From positions 1 to 64,000 of the forward strand of contig NZ_QFFZ01000007.1 in assembly GCF_004369225.1 (NCBI RefSeq): 64,000 nt of DNA, written 5' to 3'. A model generated the notes under the pieces. The model saw only the letters and a program-made list of their open reading frames with translations. It was not told the origin of the DNA and made no database searches. The translations under genes and the position numbers were made by a program. Numbering within the stretch: position 1 is the first letter of the stretch; every line of letters starts with the position of its first letter. Shown here one piece after another: positions 1-8,039 of the stretch. This DNA comes from Pelotomaculum propionicicum. GTDB lineage: Bacteria; Bacillota; Desulfotomaculia; Desulfotomaculales; Pelotomaculaceae.

Positions 1-90
1 TACAGTATTCGCGCGCATGACCGGTACCGTTACCGTACTTGCTGTGGAATCTGGTACTTGATTTTATTGGCTTCGGTACCCGTAATTTAA

Positions 91-104
91 GGGAACCGGT
101 TCCC
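91..104. promoter_or_regulatory. 14-bp perfect palindrome upstream of first gene
   Basis: GGGAACCGGTTCCC reads the same on both strands. Within the preceding 80 bases there are also two GGTACC palindromes (about 22-28 and 74-80) and a GGTAC half site. The cluster lies 90-170 bases before the first gene and could be an operator; no known regulator is assigned. Confidence 0.3.
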
Positions 105-190
105 AAACTACCATCCATCATCCATATAGTTCCTTAACTGGAATTATGGCTGTTCGGTGGTCCTAAATCTATTATACGAGGTGATGAGAG

Positions 191-502
191 ATGAAAAGAC
201 CTGAATTCAACGTATTCAGAGAGATGTTTTTAGATTGCCTGTGCCGCGGGACCGAACTTGACCCGGCAGCCGCCGCTGAGAAGAAATGGGCGGATATGGG
301 TGAACAGGCTGACAGGAGGAAAATACTGGAGTCTGTAAATAAGAGGCTGAAGAAGGAGTATGGTGTGGAATTCGATATAAACCATAGACTCCTGTCGGTT
401 GACGGCCCTGTGGAAAGCGCTATTATCCAGACTTTTCACGAGCTCAGCACCATTAACATCATGGAAAGGATCAACGCTAAAATTAAAGCCAGGATGAATT
501 AA
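191..502 (+). CDS. Hypothetical protein, 103 aa
   Basis: Small soluble, charged protein that I do not recognise. It starts with ATG after a GAGGTGATGAGAG ribosome site 5-9 bases upstream, so expression is credible. No transmembrane segment, signal peptide or cysteine cluster is visible; it has two cysteines near residues 16-18 and looks largely helical. It stands alone, followed by an AT-rich stretch and a separate promoter for the next transporter. Function unknown; it is called as a gene on its ribosome site and normal codon use only. Confidence 0.6.
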   Translation: MKRPEFNVFREMFLDCLCRGTELDPAAAAEKKWADMGEQADRRKILESVNKRLKKEYGVEFDINHRLLSVDGPVESAIIQTFHELSTINIMERINAKIKARMN

Positions 503-563
503 TTTAATGATTAAAAAGAACAAAAAGATAATTAAAAAAATTTTTTAAAAATATCGTCAATTT

Positions 564-596
564 TTGCAGGAATTTTTAAACAAGTTGTTGTATAAT
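564..596 (+). promoter_or_regulatory. Probable sigma-A promoter for the transporter leader
   Basis: A perfect TATAAT lies at 591-596, 10 bases before the structured leader. The -35 is weak: TTGCAG at 564 sits too far (21 bases) for a standard spacer. Position and the -10 are convincing, the -35 is not. Confidence 0.4.
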
Positions 597-603
597 ATTA
601 AGC

Positions 604-790
604 AAGAGGCCGGTGAAAGACCTATTTGCCGGGTCGTATTAGAGTAACCGCCTCGTATAATGGTTTTTGGGGGTATAGTTAAACCGGCTGGACCGGTATT
701 ACCCGCTGGGACTAGTTGTTCCAACGGCGTGTGCTGTGTTCGGTGCGATTTTTCTATAAGTCCTGAAGACCGTTTTTATTTTTAGGCTGG
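604..790 (+). promoter_or_regulatory. Structured 5' leader, possible riboswitch or attenuator
   Basis: This untranslated stretch of about 190 bases precedes the OFA transporter. Stems found by eye: GAGGCCGGT (606-614) with ACCGCCTC (647-654), one bulged base, enclosing GACC/GGTC (about 619-635); GGTTT with AAACC (663-684); and a hairpin in which CCG-ct-GGGAC pairs with GTTCC-aa-CGG (about 703-726). A U-rich run follows at about 771-783. I could not match it to the riboswitch families whose consensus I know. Regulation of the carrier by this RNA is inference. Confidence 0.4.
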
Positions 791-800
791 AATGGAGGTG

Positions 801-896
801 ATGAGTAAAAATCCAGCAGGGAATCATTCTTATTTTATGTTCTTAGTACCAGTAAGTGTCATTATTTGGATATTCAATAAAAACGAAAGGACGTGA
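801..896 (+). CDS. 31-aa membrane miniprotein, candidate MFS small subunit
   Basis: An ATG ORF of 31 codons directly precedes the OFA transporter and ends 4 bases before its ATG. The product is one hydrophobic helix ([14 protein letters not shown]) with a charged KNER tail. A strong GGAGGTG lies at 794-800 but only 2 bases before this ATG, so an in-frame ATG at 792 is the alternative start. Many OFA-type carriers have a tiny one-helix gene next to them, annotated as an MFS transporter small subunit; size, topology and position fit, but this sequence match is not shown. A leader peptide is the other reading. Confidence 0.5.
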   Translation: MSKNPAGNHSYFMFLVPVSVIIWIFNKNERT

Positions 897-900
897 AATT

Positions 901-2172
901 ATGCCTAGATGGGTTCCTCTTGTAGGCGGATTACTGGGCAGCACCACCTGCGGTTTACTGCTATATGCCTTCAGCGTTTTTATCAAGCCTCTCAGGGCAC
1001 AGTTCGGCTGGACTGCTGCTGAAGTGCAGCTTGCTTACGCTATTGCCGTGTTAGTGTTCGGTCTGATGACCTTCCCGGCCGGCAAACTGAGCGACAGGTT
1101 CGGGCCCAGACCGGTTGTCGTCATCGGGGGCGCGATCGTTGGTATCGGTTTCTTCCTGACTTCAACCATTAAGACTCCATTTGAATTATACCTCTATTAC
1201 GGCCTTATCGCTGGTTTTGGCGGCGGCCTGGTTTACCTGCCGCCGATTGCCACCGCGCCCAAATGGTGGCCCGACCGGAGGGCGCTGGCCACAGGCCTCG
1301 CGGTGGTAGGCCTCGGATTAGGTTCATTTATAATGGGCCCGCTGGCCACATCCATGATTAACGCCTTCGGCGGGGCTCTGCCTGTGTTCAGGTATGTCGG
1401 CATCGCGATGTTCTTCATGGCTATTATTGCCGGGCTTTGCTTGTCGAACCCCCCGGCTGGTTATAAGCCGGCCGGCTGGAACCCGCCCGCGCCCAAGGAA
1501 GGCGCGCCGAAGGTGGGCAGGGACTACACCTTCGGGGAGACAATCAGGACCGTCCAGTTCTGGCTGCTCTACTTCGCTTACTTCTGCGGCTCTTTTGCCG
1601 GACTGATGGTTATCGGAGTTATGGCCGCCCACGGCATTAATGAAATGAACAAAGAGGCGGCAGCCGCAGCAGGAGTGGCTGTAAGCGCGCTGCCCAAAGA
1701 CGTGACGGCTAAGATCGCTATGCAGGCCGCTTATGCAACCAGCAGTCTTAACGCCGCCAACGCTCTTGTCAGGGTATTGATCGGAGCTATTGCCGATAAG
1801 ACTGGCACAAGGATTTGCTTTATGGTAACCTTTATTCTTCAAGTGGTTGCTATGCTGGTCCTGTTCCCGGTCGGCAAAGCCCTGTTCCTCCTCTGTGTGG
1901 TCGCTATCATCATCGGCTGGAACTACGGCGCCATGTTCACCCTGTTCCCGGCCACCTGCCTGCAGTACTTCGGCCCGACGGCGCAGGGCTCCAACTACGG
2001 CCTGCTGTTCACCTCCTGGGGTATCGCCGGCTTTGTATCGAACCTGCTGGCCGGCAGAATGTTCGATATGTTTGGCACCTACATGATGTCGTTTACCATT
2101 GGCGCCGTATTTGTCGCGGCCGGTGTAATTGCGCTTATTATAACCAAACCGCCGCAAAGGCTGTCAGCCTAA
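901..2172 (+). CDS. OFA-family MFS carboxylate transporter
   Basis: Inner-membrane carrier of 424 aa with about 12 hydrophobic segments. It resembles the oxalate/formate antiporter family of the major facilitator superfamily: the helix 2-3 loop reads [11 protein letters not shown], and helix 4 has a [11 protein letters not shown] stretch. A ~75-residue cytoplasmic stretch after helix 6 (about residues 185-225) is followed by the second half. ATG 901 is preferred to an in-frame GTG at 856 because AAAGGA sits 9 bases upstream. It follows the miniprotein and structured leader and ends at a terminator. The substrate is probably a small mono- or dicarboxylate; proximity to the CoA-transferases supports this but does not prove it. 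Confidence 0.85.
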   Translation: MPRWVPLVGGLLGSTTCGLLLYAFSVFIKPLRAQFGWTAAEVQLAYAIAVLVFGLMTFPAGKLSDRFGPRPVVVIGGAIVGIGFFLTSTIKTPFELYLYYGLIAGFGGGLVYLPPIATAPKWWPDRRALATGLAVVGLGLGSFIMGPLATSMINAFGGALPVFRYVGIAMFFMAIIAGLCLSNPPAGYKPAGWNPPAPKEGAPKVGRDYTFGETIRTVQFWLLYFAYFCGSFAGLMVIGVMAAHGINEMNKEAAAAAGVAVSALPKDVTAKIAMQAAYATSSLNAANALVRVLIGAIADKTGTRICFMVTFILQVVAMLVLFPVGKALFLLCVVAIIIGWNYGAMFTLFPATCLQYFGPTAQGSNYGLLFTSWGIAGFVSNLLAGRMFDMFGTYMMSFTIGAVFVAAGVIALIITKPPQRLSA

Positions 2173-2202
2173 ATCTAACGGGCAAACTAAATAACTGTTT
2201 AA

Positions 2203-2236
2203 AAAAGAGCGTCCTGCTGTCGCAGGGCGCTCTTTT
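2203..2236 (+). terminator. Rho-independent terminator after OFA transporter
   Basis: GAGCGTCCTGC and GCAGGGCGCTC form an 11-bp stem (one G-T pair) around a TGTC loop, followed by TTTT and preceded by a run of A, so it may work in both directions and also serve the zinc-ribbon gene. Confidence 0.8.
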
Positions 2237-2257
2237 ACGATAACTGATACTGTCCGG

Positions 2258-2638
2258 TTATTTGAATATCTTCCCGTAGCAATTGCCGCAGACATAAAAA
2301 CCTACCGAACTGCGGCAGATGATCAACTCCTCGAATTCTTCGCCGGGACGCCACTGGTAGCATTCCGGGCAGCGCTCCAGTTCGCTGCCGGCCCACCGGC
2401 CCCCGCAGGAGAAACAAAGGAAATAGGCGTCCGCGGCTCCACCGTCTTCTTTTATCTTTACCAGCCCCTGGTTTTGACAATTTGGACACTCATAAACCGG
2501 TAATTCACAGCCGCATGAATCACAAACGGCTTTCTCATTGCCGCTTACCCGCATCTCCCAACGGCAGCCGGGACACACCAATTCAGTCCTTTGCACCGGA
2601 CTAACCCCCATCCGCTTAACACTGCATGGATTTACCAT
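2258..2638 (-). CDS. Zinc-ribbon protein, cysteine-rich
   Basis: Up to 126 aa with seven CxxC-type knuckles: CPGC, CDSC, CPNC, CFSC, CPEC and CGNC, plus an isolated CGC. The pattern suggests three or four zinc-binding ribbons and little else. The ATG at 2638 has a weak ribosome site; GTG at 2578 (or TTG at 2581), just before the first CPGC, has AAAGGA at a better distance, which would give about 106 aa. It is convergent with the transporter. Nucleic-acid or protein binding is the usual role of such ribbons; no specific function can be given. Confidence 0.7.
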   Translation of the reverse strand: MVNPCSVKRMGVSPVQRTELVCPGCRWEMRVSGNEKAVCDSCGCELPVYECPNCQNQGLVKIKEDGGAADAYFLCFSCGGRWAGSELERCPECYQWRPGEEFEELIICRSSVGFYVCGNCYGKIFK

Positions 2639-2707
2639 GCTCTTAATTCAATAATACACAGGCCCGCCCTTACACGCAACCACCCCGTTGAATTGTTTTT
2701 ACGGCAA

Positions 2708-2733
2708 AGAAAACGCGCCTTTTGCCAAGGCGC
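2708..2733 (-). terminator. Terminator of the leftward CoA-transferase operon
   Basis: GCGCCTT (2715-2721) pairs with AAGGCGC (2727-2733); on the minus strand the hairpin is followed by GTTTTCTTTG. The hairpin and the 15 bases on its gene side recur in inverted orientation at 7285-7330. Confidence 0.75.
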
Positions 2734-2770
2734 GGGTGAGTAGGGGGTATATAATTTTTTATCTCTTTTT

Positions 2771-3577
2771 TTATTCCTTGATTTTCTTTCTGACGAAATA
2801 CCCTTTAGGATCGATGACTTCCCGGATCAGGCGGATCTCTTCGACTGTGGGCGGTTCAAAAGCGTATACATCATCCGGGATGATCAGTTCAAAACCTGTT
2901 GCTTCCTGCACGCTTTTGACAGTCTCGCCGGGGAGAGTGGCAATGAGTTTCATCCGTTTGGTCTCATCGTCAAAGCCCATAATAGCCTTGGTGGTAATGA
3001 CCCTGTATGGCCCCTGTCCGGCCATGCCGGCGCGCCAGCGGGCGTTGGGGGAACCATCCAGGTAGCCGGGGCTGGTGATGTAGTCAATTTTTTCATTAAA
3101 ACGCCTGGGCTCGTGCACCATGATGATAATGGTGCGCTCGCAGGAGCAGGCCATGTCGCTGGCGCCGCCGCTGCCTGGCAGGCGGGTTTTGGGTTTTTGA
3201 TAGCCATCCGGGAATGAACCCATCATAGTGGAGTTGAGGTTGCCATAGGGGTCGATTTCGGCGCCGCCGATGAATCCGAAGTCGCAGAAACCGCGCTGGG
3301 TCAGTTCAAAGGCAGAGTTAAGACCAAGCAGGTAGTTAGCCTTGTAGGTAGTTCTGGAACCGCCTACTGAAAGAGGCAGGCCGCGGGACAGTTCCGGCCC
3401 CACAGCGCCGGCTTCAAATACCGGGACAATACCGGGGCCGTGGGTCAGCTGGGCCAGGGTGATGGCCACCATGGGCAGGCCGGTGCCGGCAAACACCACT
3501 TTATTATCGATCAGGGTCCTCGACCCTGCCACCACGATCATCTCTTGGGGAGTAAAGTCTTCCGAATATTTTGCCAC
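2771..3577 (-). CDS. Family I CoA-transferase, beta subunit (copy 1)
   Basis: 268 aa, similar in layout to glutaconate CoA-transferase subunit B and related ring-cleavage enzymes. The FEAGAVGPEL segment near residue 55 carries the glutamate that family I enzymes use as nucleophile to form the enzyme-CoA thioester. A glycine-rich RLPGSGGASDMA loop (about 135-147) fits the CoA site. Start is GTG with AGGAGG 8 bases upstream, 13 bases after the alpha gene. With that gene it should form the heteromer that moves CoA between carboxylic acids. It is clearly paralogous to the gene at 6408. The substrate cannot be read from sequence. Confidence 0.85.
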   Translation of the reverse strand: MAKYSEDFTPQEMIVVAGSRTLIDNKVVFAGTGLPMVAITLAQLTHGPGIVPVFEAGAVGPELSRGLPLSVGGSRTTYKANYLLGLNSAFELTQRGFCDFGFIGGAEIDPYGNLNSTMMGSFPDGYQKPKTRLPGSGGASDMACSCERTIIIMVHEPRRFNEKIDYITSPGYLDGSPNARWRAGMAGQGPYRVITTKAIMGFDDETKRMKLIATLPGETVKSVQEATGFELIIPDDVYAFEPPTVEEIRLIREVIDPKGYFVRKKIKE

Positions 3578-3590
3578 TATATTCCACCTC

Positions 3591-4604
3591 CTAACTTCCT
3601 AATACCGTGTAGGCCGCGTCAAGCCGGATACCGGGCTCAATCTTCTGGACATACTGGATTTGGCTGAGCGGAATCTTGTTGATAAACTCGGTTGTATTTT
3701 CCACACCGAAGATGTAGTTGTCATAGTATTCCTGGAGCGGAGCGCGGTCACCCTTGCGGAACTTCTCACAGGCGTTCCTGAACTCGGGGATGTGCTTTTC
3801 ATCATAATAGTAAAGCCCGCCGCTGTTGCCCGGATAGGCGCCGAAAGGCACTTCAATAACCGCGTCAACAGCGAAGTAGGGTATGCTAATCCTGTTCGGG
3901 TAGCGGGTCATGTCGTCATGTTCGATCAGGCGGTCACAGGTAACAATGGTGTGCGCCGAGGCCATGGCTATTTCAGGGCAGGTAAAGAGCGGGCCCTGGA
4001 TCCGGCAGTTGCCGTAGATGTCAGCTTCCTGCACGTGGACGAGCGCGACGTTCGGGTGAGAGGCCGGCAGAAGCATGATCGGCCTGTTGGTAAACGGGCA
4101 GTCCTGCACAACAGCCCGGTTGGTCTTCAACATGTCGCTGCCCATCGGGCTGCGGCAGGGGATGAAAGGCAGGCCCATGGAACCGGCTTTAAACCTGGCG
4201 GACATGTTGTAGTTGCTCCAGTCTTCCAATTCAATCAAGGAATTCTCGGTCAGATAGCGTAAAAGCGGGGAGATGCCGAAAGCTTCATGCGCCAGATAGG
4301 CAAGTTCCATCCTCTTAATGCTGTTTTTGGCGGGATCAAGGCACATGGCTCCAGCCAGGTATTCAGGGGCGAGACCGGCGGACTGGAAGGAAAGGGTTAA
4401 GTCTTTTCTTCCCTGCCTGATGATCTCATGCACAATGGCGATGGGCTGCCTGGCGTTAACAAACCCGGCTATGCCAAGGTTGTCTCCGTCTTTGACATAC
4501 TTTTGGACCGCCTCTTTAAGGCTTATTCTTTTGTCTCTTTTTGATTTGTCCTTGTTTGCCAGGAATTGCCTGGCTTCATCGGGTGATAGGCCTGTCCAGT
4601 ACAT
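3591..4604 (-). CDS. Family I CoA-transferase, alpha subunit (copy 1)
   Basis: About 337 aa, similar to glutaconate CoA-transferase subunit A. The N-terminal block RISLKEAVQKYVKDG followed by GIAGFVNARQP is the CoA-binding start of the subunit, and DLTLSFQS follows near residue 90. ATG 4604 is preferred over GTG 4610 from the AAAAGGAGA ribosome site. It is first gene of a two-gene leftward operon. The paralogue at 5302 shares most of the first 100 residues, for example DLTLSFQS and EAV.K...DG.NLGI.GFVN.R. It is transcribed divergently from that copy across a 0.7-kb gap. Confidence 0.85.
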   Translation of the reverse strand: MYWTGLSPDEARQFLANKDKSKRDKRISLKEAVQKYVKDGDNLGIAGFVNARQPIAIVHEIIRQGRKDLTLSFQSAGLAPEYLAGAMCLDPAKNSIKRMELAYLAHEAFGISPLLRYLTENSLIELEDWSNYNMSARFKAGSMGLPFIPCRSPMGSDMLKTNRAVVQDCPFTNRPIMLLPASHPNVALVHVQEADIYGNCRIQGPLFTCPEIAMASAHTIVTCDRLIEHDDMTRYPNRISIPYFAVDAVIEVPFGAYPGNSGGLYYYDEKHIPEFRNACEKFRKGDRAPLQEYYDNYIFGVENTTEFINKIPLSQIQYVQKIEPGIRLDAAYTVLGS

Positions 4605-5301
4605 ATTCACTCTCCTTTTCGGTTTCTAAAATCCAAATAAACACTTTTTGGATTCTATCCCGCCGACTAATCGGGATGCCGCCAAAACAAAAATATTCGT
4701 CCAAATGGTTATTAATTGTTGGCAAATAAAAAAATAAAAATCGTCTGTCCCACAGTCATTAGTTCATATAAATTATGGACCGGCATTTTTGTTAAGGCTT
4801 CTTGAAACCTTTCCTTTCCTGTAGTCTACACTCTCTTTAATTTTTATAAAAATTTAACCCCCTTAAAAATTAATTTTATTTGCATAATAAAGATGATTCT
4901 ATTGGCTATAAGAACAGTGCTTATTGTACTAAAGGGCTAGTACTATCTAGTGTTTTTTTAGTGAAATTTTGTTGAAAAATTAAGAAAAGTCACAATTTTT
5001 CGGATTATTAGAGCGTTTAGTCCCTACTATAAAATAATTATATTAATCAAATAAAAATTATCATATTGTCTTAAAGGACAATGGCAGTATGTCTCATTGA
5101 ACTAGGCCACCCGTCCATTGTTGGTGTATTTAAAAGCCTGTAAGATTAAAAAGAGCGCGATTCCCCGCTTTTACAATATATTAACCAGGCCCGGGTGTTA
5201 AAAATTTTTGCACTGGGGGGTGAAACCGGCTTAATAACGTATTCCCGTTGTTTAATTGATTGCTGTATTGAAATCAGACTTTTTAAGGAGGAGGTAAAAA
5301 A
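4605..5301. other. AT-rich divergent control region between CoA-transferase operons
   Basis: About 700 bases without a credible gene. It must hold the promoters of both divergent operons. I see several A/T runs, a repeated GTACTA-type motif near 4927-4951 and a weak GC hairpin at 5153-5177 (AGAGCG/CCGCTTT), but no clear -35/-10 pair, no sigma-54 -24/-12 element and no known riboswitch. A ribosome site AAGGAGGAGG ends the region. Confidence 0.5.
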
Positions 5302-6363
5302 ATGATAAACACAGTAAGTTCCAACATTAAGAACATCTCCACTCTGGAGTACAAGGAGAAAAAATTTGAATACTGGGGACCGACACCTGACGAGTCAAGG
5401 AAATTGATGGTGAACAAGTCCCACGCCCTGAAAGACAAGAGAATGTCTTTGAAGGAAGCTGTGGGCAAACACATCAGGGATGGTATTAACCTGGGTATCG
5501 GCGGCTTTGTCAACACCAGGGTCCCAGTTGCCATTATTCATGAAATAATAAGACACGGGGCCAGGGACCTGACCCTGTCCTTCCAGTCGAACTCAATATG
5601 TCCCGAATTACTGGCGGGAGCCATGATCCTGGATCCTGACCGTGTATCCATAAAGCGCGTCGAACTGGCCTGGTGGGGTTATGAGATTATCGGCATCGCT
5701 CCCATGGTACGCTACCTTGCTACCAACGGGATTATAGAAATGGATGACTACACGAACTATGGGATGTCAGTAAGATTTAAAGCAGCATCGATGGGAATTC
5801 CCTTTATACCGGTTAGAGACCACGGCGGTTCAGATATGGAGTTGGTGAACAGGGGTAAAATGATTGAGTGTCCGTTTACCGGCAAGAACGTCTACCTCCT
5901 TCCGGCCTGCCATCCTGATGTTGGTATTGTTCACACCACAGCCGCGGATATGTACGGCAACGCGAGAATATTCGGCGCCTACTGCACCTGTCCGGAAATT
6001 GCCATGGCTGCCAATGCTACGATCATGACTACAGAAAAAGTGATTCCCACTGAAAGCATTAGGTCTTATCCAAACCTGACCGAAATCCCCTTCCCGGTTG
6101 TTGACACGGTAACTGAAGTGCAATACGGCGCCCATCCAGGGGCAAGTTACGGATACTACTGGTTCGACATGGACCACATCAAGATGTTCAGAAGCATCTG
6201 TGAAGACTTCCGCAAAACCGGGAACAAGGACGCATTGAAGAAGTACTACGACGAGTATATCTTTGGCTGCGAGAACCATGATGATTTCCTCGAGAAGATT
6301 GGATACAAGACTCTTAAGAAATTAAAGGATATGGATGGCGGCCAGCCTATTATCCTGACCTAG
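5302..6363 (+). CDS. Family I CoA-transferase, alpha subunit (copy 2)
   Basis: 353 aa, the same family as the 3591-4604 gene and divergent from it. Conserved blocks are MSLKEAVGKHIRDG, LGIGGFVNTRVP, DLTLSFQS, then CPFTGKNVYLLPACHPDVG and YGNARIFG near the middle. It carries an extra N-terminal stretch of about 15 residues compared with copy 1. A near-ideal ribosome site, AGGAGGTAAAAAA, precedes the ATG. The beta gene follows after 44 bases with a similar ribosome site. Role: CoA-binding half of a heteromeric acid:acyl-CoA CoA-transferase. The acid specificity may differ between copies; that is inference. Confidence 0.86.
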   Translation: MINTVSSNIKNISTLEYKEKKFEYWGPTPDESRKLMVNKSHALKDKRMSLKEAVGKHIRDGINLGIGGFVNTRVPVAIIHEIIRHGARDLTLSFQSNSICPELLAGAMILDPDRVSIKRVELAWWGYEIIGIAPMVRYLATNGIIEMDDYTNYGMSVRFKAASMGIPFIPVRDHGGSDMELVNRGKMIECPFTGKNVYLLPACHPDVGIVHTTAADMYGNARIFGAYCTCPEIAMAANATIMTTEKVIPTESIRSYPNLTEIPFPVVDTVTEVQYGAHPGASYGYYWFDMDHIKMFRSICEDFRKTGNKDALKKYYDEYIFGCENHDDFLEKIGYKTLKKLKDMDGGQPIILT

Positions 6364-6407
6364 CAGCAGCTTTAAATTAATAAATTATTATACGAGGAGG
6401 TAAAAAA

Positions 6408-7193
6408 ATGTCTGAATATACGCCATTTGAGATGATAGCCTACACTGGCTCCAGAGTTCTTAAGGACGAGAGAATAGTGTTCGTGGGCACAGGCCTGCCG
6501 ATTATTGCAGCGATGCATGCTCAGCTGACCCATGCCCCCAACCTCTATATGATTTATGAAGCCGGCTCGCTGGCCCCCATTCTGGAAATGGGCATGCCGC
6601 TGTCTGTCGGTGACACCAGGGCCGCCCGTAAAGCCTGCTACCTTAAAGGGCTTTGCGGAGCTTTTGAGCTGACCCAGAGAGGATGCGCGGACTACGCCTT
6701 CATCGGCGGCGCGCAGGTAGACATGTACGGCAATATCTGTTCAACCATTGAAGGCCACAATTATGACAAGCCTGGCATCAGGTTCCCGGGAAGCGGCGGC
6801 GCAGGAGCCATGGCGGCCAACTGTGAAAAGACCATCGCCATTATGGCGCTGGAAAAAAGAAGGTTTGTCAAGAAACTTGACTTTGTCACCAGCATAGGTT
6901 TTGGCGACGGGGCCCCCGACTACAGGGAAAAAGCAGGGGTGCTGGGTTCCGGACCTTACAGAGTAATCACCAACCAGGCGCTTTTTGGGTTTGACGAGGC
7001 AACCAAGCGAATGATGCTTTTGGAAGTAAAACCGGGCAGGACGCCGGCGGAGATCCAGGAACTGGTTGACTTTGAACTGATTATCCCGCCGGATGTCAAG
7101 GAAATGGCTGAACCTACTGATGAAGACCTGCGCTTGCTCAGGGATGTTATTGATGCTGAGGGATACTTCCTGAAGAGGGTTATCAAGAAATAA
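6408..7193 (+). CDS. Family I CoA-transferase, beta subunit (copy 2)
   Basis: 261 aa, paralogue of the 2771-3577 gene. YEAGSLAPIL near residue 55 holds the expected catalytic glutamate, and RFPGSGGAGAMAAN is the glycine-rich CoA loop. C-terminal halves agree as well (GPYRVIT, ELIIPPDV, GYF.K..IK). ATG follows GAGGAGGTAAAAAA. It ends the rightward operon; a terminator follows 110 bases later. With both copies present the cell carries two complete, probably non-redundant enzymes. Confidence 0.86.
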   Translation: MSEYTPFEMIAYTGSRVLKDERIVFVGTGLPIIAAMHAQLTHAPNLYMIYEAGSLAPILEMGMPLSVGDTRAARKACYLKGLCGAFELTQRGCADYAFIGGAQVDMYGNICSTIEGHNYDKPGIRFPGSGGAGAMAANCEKTIAIMALEKRRFVKKLDFVTSIGFGDGAPDYREKAGVLGSGPYRVITNQALFGFDEATKRMMLLEVKPGRTPAEIQELVDFELIIPPDVKEMAEPTDEDLRLLRDVIDAEGYFLKRVIKK

Positions 7194-7302
7194 GTTTTTT
7201 ACAAAATATAACATTTCAAATATGGAGGTGTTGTTTATTTAGAGTAAAACAGTCTTTCCAGGACTTTAGAAATTAAAAAGATAACTACCCCCTACTCACC
7301 TG

Positions 7303-7330
7303 GCGCCTTGGCAAAGGGCGCACTTTTTTT
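7303..7330 (+). terminator. Terminator of the rightward CoA-transferase operon
   Basis: GCGCCTT and AAGGGCGC form a stem with one bulged G, then ACTTTTTTT. Its upstream flank CTACCCCCTACTCACC matches, inverted, the flank of the terminator at 2708-2733. Confidence 0.8.
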
Positions 7331-7367
7331 GTCGTGGGATATGGACCCAACTTCCCATTTCCCACGT

Positions 7368-8039
7368 CTAATTGGGTTCCATCATCTTTTCTTGAATGGC
7401 TAGCACGGCCGCCTGGGTGCGGTCATTGACATCCAGTTTGATTAAAATACTGCTGACATGAGCTTTTACGGTACGCAGGGTAATGTTCAGCTTGCTGGCT
7501 ATTTCCTTATTGCTGTGCCCGTTGACAATCAGCTGCAGCACCTCTTTTTCACGAATGGTCAGCAGGGAAGGCTCCTTTTGCGCCTGGTGGTGAGGGGTCC
7601 CCTGAACCAGGTTTACCAGCAGCTCATTGGCAATAGCTGTGTCTACAAAATAACGGCCTTCAGCTACACTCTCAACAATTTCTATTAACTGCTCCGGCGG
7701 GCTGTCCTTAAGCACATAAGCTGAGCAGCCGTCGCGGATCGCCTGTACCACCTTATCGTGCTGGTTGCTCACAGTTAAAATGATAATCTGGATGCCCGGG
7801 TGTCTTGCTTTAATGATGCGGGCTGCCCTGATACCGTCGATTTTGGGCATGTTGACGTCCATCAAAACCATGGTTGGTTTATGTGCCGCTACCGCTTCCA
7901 GCGCTTCCTCGCCGTTGGTGGCTTCGCCTACCACGGAAATATCGTGCAGTTCAAAAAGCATCCTTAAGCTGCGGCGTACCAGAGGGTCATCGTCGACTAA
8001 CAATAACCGGATTTCGCTGTTCAAAAATTCATTCATCAT
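7368..8039 (-). CDS. NarL/FixJ-type response regulator
   Basis: 223 aa. Residues 10-125 are a receiver domain: acidic pair in LLVDDDPLV, phosphoacceptor aspartate in LMDVNMP, switch threonine in ILTVS and lysine in YVLKDS. Residues 155-215 are a LuxR-type HTH (LTIREKEVLQLIVNG, then RTVKAHVSSI). Its ATG overlaps the end of the kinase gene by 11 bases, so the two are translationally coupled. It should bind DNA when phosphorylated by that kinase; targets could include the neighbouring CoA-transferase operons, which is inference from position. Confidence 0.92.
   Translation of the reverse strand: MMNEFLNSEIRLLLVDDDPLVRRSLRMLFELHDISVVGEATNGEEALEAVAAHKPTMVLMDVNMPKIDGIRAARIIKARHPGIQIIILTVSNQHDKVVQAIRDGCSAYVLKDSPPEQLIEIVESVAEGRYFVDTAIANELLVNLVQGTPHHQAQKEPSLLTIREKEVLQLIVNGHSNKEIASKLNITLRTVKAHVSSILIKLDVNDRTQAAVLAIQEKMMEPN

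Noticed and set aside
604-790. T-box or standard riboswitch in the OFA leader
   Set aside because: GAGTAACCGCCTCG only loosely recalls the T-box TGGNACCGCG motif; no specifier stem or antiterminator found. Kept only as an unclassified leader.
1324-2157. 277-codon open frame on the minus strand inside the OFA transporter
   Set aside because: Histidine/arginine/glycine-rich shadow of a real membrane-protein gene, without ribosome site or protein-like pattern.
3660-4262. 200-codon plus-strand frame opposite the CoA-transferase alpha gene
   Set aside because: Shadow of a clearly conserved gene on the other strand.
4605-5301. Sigma-54 promoter for the CoA-transferase operons
   Set aside because: No GG-N10-GC element with consensus surroundings was found on either strand.
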